The notes below the pieces were generated by a model. That model did no database searches. It was not told the DNA's origin and saw only the letters and a list, made by a program, of their open reading frames with translations. This document shows positions 58,442 to 64,000 of a DNA stretch of 64,000 nucleotides, one piece after another (positions within the stretch are counted from its first letter, which is position 1; each line of letters begins with the position of its first letter). The DNA comes from Maratus speciosus (Eukaryota > Arthropoda > Arachnida > Araneae > Salticidae). The stretch spans positions 320,970,283 through 321,034,282 of the forward strand of contig OZ010791.1 of assembly GCA_963932465.1 (NCBI GenBank), in the 5' to 3' direction. The position numbers were made by a program, and so were the translations under genes.

Positions 58442-58739
58442 ATGATTGTTTTGTAAAATTGTGAAGTAAGAACGATACCGAACAGGTTAAAATCTGTTTA
58501 TCCGACTCAGTAAAGAAGTTCTATTCAAATCTGAAATTAGAAATAAAAAGAATGTTTCTAAAAAACGAGAAATTACCTAAAAATAACTACAGAATTAATA
58601 AATATATAATTTTCTTTTTAAAAAATCCTGTTATGTTTTAGTTACATTTTTATATACGTAACTGGATTTACTTGCAATGAATTACAGATAATTTTAATTC
58701 CAATATTAAACATTAAATAGAAAATACTCCTAATTGATT

Positions 58740-59115
58740 TCATGCTATTTTAAATAAATTTATAGAATTTAGATTACATGTAGTGCAAGTTAATCAAATT
58801 ATATTCTGAACAAATGTAATTGACGTAATATATTACAAATTAATTTGAATTATATTTTAAAATATGCAATTAAAACTGACCTATAATCCATTACAGGTTA
58901 ACTGGATTATTCAATAAAAAATGTAATTAGAATTACCTTGTAATCCATTAAAATTAATCGAATTATATTGTAAAAGAAAAATAATAATTGAATTGTAATC
59001 CATTACACGATAACCATATTATACATTTCTAAAACATAATAGAAATTATTTTCTAATGCGTTACACGTTAATCAATTGCATTGTGAGGATTTTATAATAT
59101 ATTTTAATCTGTAAT
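58740..59115. repeat. Degenerate ~60-bp tandem repeat
   Basis: About six diverged units with TTGTAATCCATTACA followed by GTTAATCGAATTATATT. Clear members are near 58885, 58945 and 58995. Confidence 0.6.
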
Positions 59116-59656
59116 TTCATTAATTACAAGATTCTGCCCAACACTGGTCTGCAAAAACAATATTCGGTGTTTGCCTCTTATAAACCTTCAATTTCGGAAA
59201 TCGAGTAGGGAATCTATTATTTATTTTTGCAAAAACAGCTGCGTCGAATACCTCAAATCATCCTCAAATCAATCAAATCATAACCTGAAGAAAATAGTGG
59301 AAAATTAATTAATACTTGAAGACCTACTGATGTGCACTGCATACACATGTATATAAAAAAGTAAAAGCAATAAATAAAATTTGTCTAACAAAAATTGAAC
59401 ATTTTATATGAAACATTATATTAAATAATTATCCTTATGCTATCGATGACAAATTTCAAATATTTCCTTCTTTTATGAAACCGAAAATTTGAATAAACCC
59501 GAATAGATATTATGGGTCACTATTTAAAAATAATTAAGACGCTATTTTAAATCTATTAAAATCTACATTAAAAAAGAAGTAAAAAAAAATTATTTTTTTA
59601 AAAGGTATTATCTTTGCTCTTTAATAATGAAATAAATACTGTATCTCATTTAGGAA
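59116..59656. other. No supported gene
   Basis: AT-rich and unremarkable. Confidence 0.5.
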
Positions 59657-59695
59657 AATATATTTTAAATTATATCGATATATAAATATATATCG

Positions 59696-59767
59696 GTCCG
59701 GATAGCCTAACAGGTAAGGCATTGGCACGGCACGCCAAGTATCCAGGTTCGATCCCTGGTCTGGACA
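59696..59767 (+). tRNA. tRNA-like cloverleaf, copy 1 (probably SINE head)
   Basis: Folds fully: acceptor GTCCGGA/TCTGGAC (one G-T pair), D stem GCCT/AGGC with GG in the loop, anticodon stem TTGGC/GCCAA, a 4-nt variable region, T stem CCAGG/CCTGG with loop TTCGATC, discriminator A, then TTTTT as Pol III terminator. The anticodon loop ACGGCAC would give anticodon GGC but has C instead of the near-universal T at position 33, so decoding activity is doubtful. No CCA is encoded, as expected for eukaryotes. Confidence 0.5.
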
Positions 59768-60007
59768 TTTTTCGCTCTGTTGGAAGAAACTTCAACTGTG
59801 CTACTCCAGCCTTGAATATGATTTAATCCAGTTGGAAAAAATATTCGTTCCCTTCATTATGTACTAATTACATGGTATATAGGAGTTTCCGTGTTAAAGT
59901 AGTTTCACCATGTAAATGCTATAGTTATAGCTCGGATGAATGAAACTAGCGCTGCAGTTCGCAGCCAAGTCCAACTAATAAGAGTGAATTATGTCAGCCA
60001 GGTATCG

Positions 60008-60079
60008 GTCCGGATAGCCTAACAGGTAAGGCATTGGCACGGCACGCCAAGTATCCAGGTTCGATCCCTGGTCTGGACA
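60008..60079 (+). tRNA. tRNA-like cloverleaf, copy 2 (probably SINE head)
   Basis: Identical over 72 nt to 59696-59767, including the unusual anticodon loop, and followed by the same TTTTT stop. Confidence 0.5.
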
Positions 60080-60147
60080 TTTTTCGCTCTGTTGGAAAAA
60101 ACTTCAACTGTGCTACTCCAGCCTTGAATATGAATATATTTTAAATT

Positions 60148-62600
60148 TACAATTAAAAATTTATATATGTCAAATGATGCAGAAAAATATTCTGACAAAT
60201 TATTCATGTATGACTATTACGAAAATAATTTAAAAAGAGAACAACCAACGTTTTTCAAATATTCCAGAAGTGAAAATATAATTAGGCATAATATTAAATG
60301 TCATATGGTCTTTTGTTAATAAAGCGCAAAATTTTAAATTCATAGACCTATCTGTTCTTTAACTTATTTTGATAATTGAAATTTTCACAAGAATCGTTTA
60401 TTTTGCACTGCTGCAATTACTTGTTTTTTATTCAAATTCATTTGCTACGTTCATTTATTTTTAAATCAAACTTCCAAGTTTAAGTTAACATTCTCTTGAA
60501 AAAAGCTGAACTCATGAAGCATGGTTTTTAAAAGTTCTCAAAATTAATGCACTTCTTACCAATTTACTTCTTACTCAATTCCGCCCATGCAAAAATAAAC
60601 GCGGTAGCAGTCAATATGCTAAATAAGATTTTGTACTCTTGGGAGTGTAAACTGAATATTTTTAATTCCATTAAAAAGGAATTGGAAAACGAAACACCGC
60701 TGCAAAAAAAAATCTAATCAACTCTGCTTTCAACAAGTTAAATGATTAAAGAAATAGGAAGGCACTGTATAAATATTTCAACTGATTAAAGTCTAACTTG
60801 TTATATATATATATATATTATTGTTGAGAATATTTGAACCGTTAATCAGATATGTGCACTGATAAATTTGCACTATATGCATATTAAAAATAAATAGCTA
60901 AAAATTTATTTTTTATACCAACAGGCTTTATGAAATTTGAAATATAAATGATTGTCCATTTTTTTAATTGTTTGATTTTCTTTTTCTTTAAAGAATAAGA
61001 ATTTAAGGTTTTTAACTGCGTATAAAAAATATCTTTAGAAATCTAACTAGTAAGGATAATCTCTTTTAAATTTATTATTTTTTTTTTAATTCTCTTACCT
61101 CGTTAGTGTGTTATGAAAACCTTTATTAAAGATCGGCCTCATTGATAAATATCATTTAAAATGAACTCTATATCTTTAGACTAAAGAAAAATTTAATTTC
61201 ACATAAGAAAAACACCGGAACAAAACAGACAATAAAATATTTGCAGATAATCAATATTTGTTTTTTACAGTAGTCGGCGAAAAGAAAAATAAATAAAAAT
61301 GTTGCCTTCCTTCGAAACAAATATGTGAAGTATGTTGATCTGACACTCCTAAATCTTAATATGGTATCCCACTTGTTTCAACACGCGCCATTTTTCGAGA
61401 AAGAGTTTTTCAATAACAATAAATAATGAAGGACTGTTATATTAATTTAGAATTATCTATAAAAATAAAAACATAAAATAGGTATTTTCGCTGTCTTGCA
61501 CAGCAAATCAATAAAATATATCATGAAAATATATTTTATTTATATTTGTCTAGAGTATTTTTTTTTTTGGTGTCTCCCCTTCTTTCGTGTCCAGCAATAT
61601 CCACTAATATATTTCAAATCCTTTTGCCATTGTATCTTCGTTAAGGATTATATAGATTTTCTTATAGATTATTTACATAGTAACATATAGATTATTTTGT
61701 TTACGCATTTTCAATTTATTTTTAGTAATACATAAATTGCCCTAATTTTAACCCACCCCCACTGACAATTGATATGGTAATAGTTAGTTAATAACTACAA
61801 CATCTCCGGTCCAGAAATATTAAGCCATTTATATTTACGATTCTCAAGGAACTATGTTTATAAGAGTTGCACTGTTTACTGAATAAAACTTCCATTCCCC
61901 TTAAGATGCAGTAAGTCTTAAGGTAAAGACGCAAATTTTTCCATCTCTATCATGTTAGATATCCGTGACAATTCGTAGCTGTCATAAGAGCCTTGGAAAT
62001 TATGCACTTTAATTTGAATAAATTCTCCTCTTGTTACTTGCATACTTGTATACTTCTTGATCTTTGTTTTGTGGACAGATTCCATCAGATAAAGTTGTTG
62101 TTGTTTTTTTTTTTTTTTGGATAAAATTGCTCTATGAAAATAAGTTCAGTCGATACTATTTTGCGAGTTGTTTCACTCTTCGTAGAAAGAGGGGCTCGTG
62201 TTGTTTCTCGTAGCAAAGCTTTAAGCCTTTTCCTTACAAGGAAATGTGCTGGACATGAAAGACTTGGATCGTTTACATCATTCGAAATATCTTTAATCGG
62301 CGGAATTTAAAATTGATGTTATTTCCCCAAAAAATAGTATCAAAATATTTATATTCCGATAAAGTTCTCCAAATAATTTTCTCGAGACATATCTTTATCG
62401 AAAGTACTAGTCGTTCATAGAGATCCCCTACCACTCTCTTCTCACTACGATGAATTTCTATTCAGTTCTTTTGACATAAAAATAATATCGTACCTCCGTA
62501 TTCTTAATCAAATTCCGTATTTTTCGCAAATACTTTTCTGGTCCATTAAACGTTTTGCGGTTGTCACTATAAATAATGTTGCAAATTCCATGAAATAAAT
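60148..62600. other. No supported gene
   Basis: AT-rich, with (TA)n near 60803-60820 and poly-T near 62104. Short frames only. Confidence 0.5.
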
Positions 62601-62606
62601 ATTCTG

Positions 62607-62839
62607 TATAAAAAAGCTAAAACCAGCATAAAATTACTTAAAAGGTGCCAAGATTTACAAAGATGTTATTATATCAAGGGATCTTTCGAACGAACCCTCG
62701 TTCATTTTCAAGAGAAAAAGAACCTTTTTTCCCCTTGAAAATGAACGAAGGTTCGTTCGAAAGATCTCAAGATATAATAACATCTTTGTAAATCTTGTCA
62801 CCTTTTAAGTAATTTTATGCTGGTTTTAACTTTTTTATA
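62607..62839. mobile_element. Near-perfect foldback hairpin, 233 bp
   Basis: The arms are about 105 bp each (62607-about 62714 and about 62733-62839). Shared strings are AAAACCAGCATAAAATTACT, AAGATTTACAAAGATG, GATCTTTCGAACGAACC and CGTTCATTTTCAAG, with only a handful of mismatches. The loop is about 20 bp. Termini are TATAAAAAAG and its complement. It is a foldback MITE or a hairpin-RNA source; no coding. Confidence 0.85.
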
Positions 62840-64000
62840 TTAATAACAAGGTGAAAATTCCTTCACGGCACTAGTAATATAGTGTTTTGATTTTAATAAA
62901 TATTCTGAAAGTCATTAATAACCTGTTTGTTGCTAGCAATTTCAAAGTGCACTTCTCTTACACACGTAAATAAAAAATACAAATCTTCATATTATTTTGT
63001 AGGTACCTATAAATATCAGACCAATCAATTCAAATGGTAGCGCTTCTTTAACTCTACCTAGAGGATTGAGTGAAATATCTAGATAATATGATTTAGTACT
63101 GAATTTTAGACAGCCTTTTTACTGTCTAAAATGCCTTTTTACTTGTTTGGCTTGTTGCCTACACTTTATAATCTACAAACATTCTCTTAATAGAGTGATA
63201 ATATCGTCAACTTTAGAATGAGCCACATATTTATCTACATTTCTCATTCAATGATGTGTAAAGTTACTTTGCTGGGAGGGAAAGAAATTTTGATAAGCTT
63301 CTGATTAACTTAAATTTGAATTCTGGATACAACCTCTTAAGGGTCTCCGGGGCTCAAAATTTTATTATTTTTTTTTTATTTATAGAGATTTTGTTATGAA
63401 ATATTAATATAATAACAATAATGCATGAAAAAAATCTGAAAATTTTAAATATTATTTTTTAATTTTAATTAAAAATTTTTAAACATATTTAATTGTTTAT
63501 ATAACTCTGGAAGTATTTACTCGATTTACAAAATTTTTCCCTTTTATTTTCCGAAAATGTGTGATTTTAATTTCTCTTCAGGATTTCTTAAAATATTGAT
63601 TATGAATTTCATACAAAAAAAATTAAGTTACAAAATGAATTTTTTTAATAAGTGAGTTTTGCACTAATTACCATATTTTCACAATTATCACTCAAAATTA
63701 AAAATCCTGAAGACAATTTGTTGGAAATATAGCATAAAATCTCTCTTGAAAATTTAATACATATATCTTGAAAGGAACTTTATATATATTCCTTTAAAGT
63801 TGACAAATCGTGAAAAAATTCATTCTGAGATAAATGAAATTAAAGTTCTCGTCATAGGGTAGCTGATGTATCGCTTCTCAAGGCAAAAAGTATTATATCT
63901 ATGGATCTAATGAAGATAAAACCATGCGGTTTGCGGTATTTAACGCTTAAAACTCAGTATTTTTTTAAGCCAATAAAAAAATTGAATTTTATTTTTGAGA
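62840..64000. other. No supported gene
   Basis: AT-rich. GACAGCCTTTTTACTGTCTAAAATGCCTTTTTACTTG near 63110 is a minor local repeat. Nothing else is recognised. Confidence 0.5.

Larger units (their letters stand above)
59657..60147 (+). mobile_element. Dimeric tRNA-headed SINE with 15-bp target duplication
   Basis: AATATATTTTAAATT occurs at 59657-59671 and 60133-60147, enclosing two tRNA-like heads 312 bp apart. Each head is followed by an about 60-bp shared body (TCGCTCTGTTGGAAGAAACT, GTGCTACTCCAGCCTTGAAT). The first unit has an additional about 180-bp body and the second stops early at the duplication. The long duplication indicates LINE-type retrotransposition of the dimer as one unit. Confidence 0.75.

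Noticed and set aside
59696..60079. Two functional tRNA-Ala (GGC) genes
   Set aside because: Position 33 is C, GGC-anticodon tRNA-Ala is not expected in eukaryotic nuclear genomes, and both copies sit inside a SINE-like unit with a target duplication.

Overview
This window is eukaryotic, strongly AT-rich, and almost entirely non-coding and repetitive. Evidence that it is animal and probably arthropod DNA: intact Tc1/mariner, pogo/Tigger and hAT architectures, tRNA-headed SINEs, PIF1-like helicase remains, GTAAGT splice donors, and an initiator with a DPE at the arthropod spacing. A spider or other chelicerate fits the repeat-heavy style, but the species is inference. No intact long protein-coding gene is visible.

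Layout. 1-10373 is dominated by a giant imperfect palindrome (958-10373, two arms of about 3.2 kb around a 221-bp spacer). A 2.75-kb hAT-like transposon sits in the left arm only. 10374-12640 holds a candidate cysteine-rich terminal exon, a promoter-like module with initiator, DPE and splice donor, a 95-96-bp tandem array and a foldback MITE with TA duplications. 12640-24700 is AT-rich DNA with a 1.17-kb retroelement-like insertion bounded by 9-bp target duplications, the end of a second hAT family (internally duplicated with a 507-bp period) and a ~300-bp tandem array.

24780-37510 is a ~330-bp satellite array split by a 10,953-bp element (25955-36907). That element has 13-bp terminal inverted repeats, TA target duplications, GGACGTA-type subterminal repeats, two degenerate minisatellites, a nested pogo/Tigger element and a possible two-exon transcript unit. 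Removing it restores the array phase to within one base, so its limits are secure although its superfamily is not.

37511-47440 holds dispersed repeats, several MITEs and tRNA-derived SINE pieces. 47450-49869 is a complete but frameshifted mariner-type element with unusually long (~460 bp) inverted repeats. 51754-52790 holds a decayed PIF1/Helitron-type helicase on the minus strand. 53465-60150 has short iterated TTTGGCGA motifs, tandem SINE-like units and a dimeric tRNA-headed SINE with a 15-bp target duplication. 62607-62839 is a very well-paired hairpin.

The sequences relate mainly as layers of insertion: hAT into the palindrome arm, the large TA-flanked element into a satellite, pogo into that element, and a MITE into an older retroelement fragment. 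Relative ages can be read from this nesting. All repeat identities were judged by eye, without database comparison.
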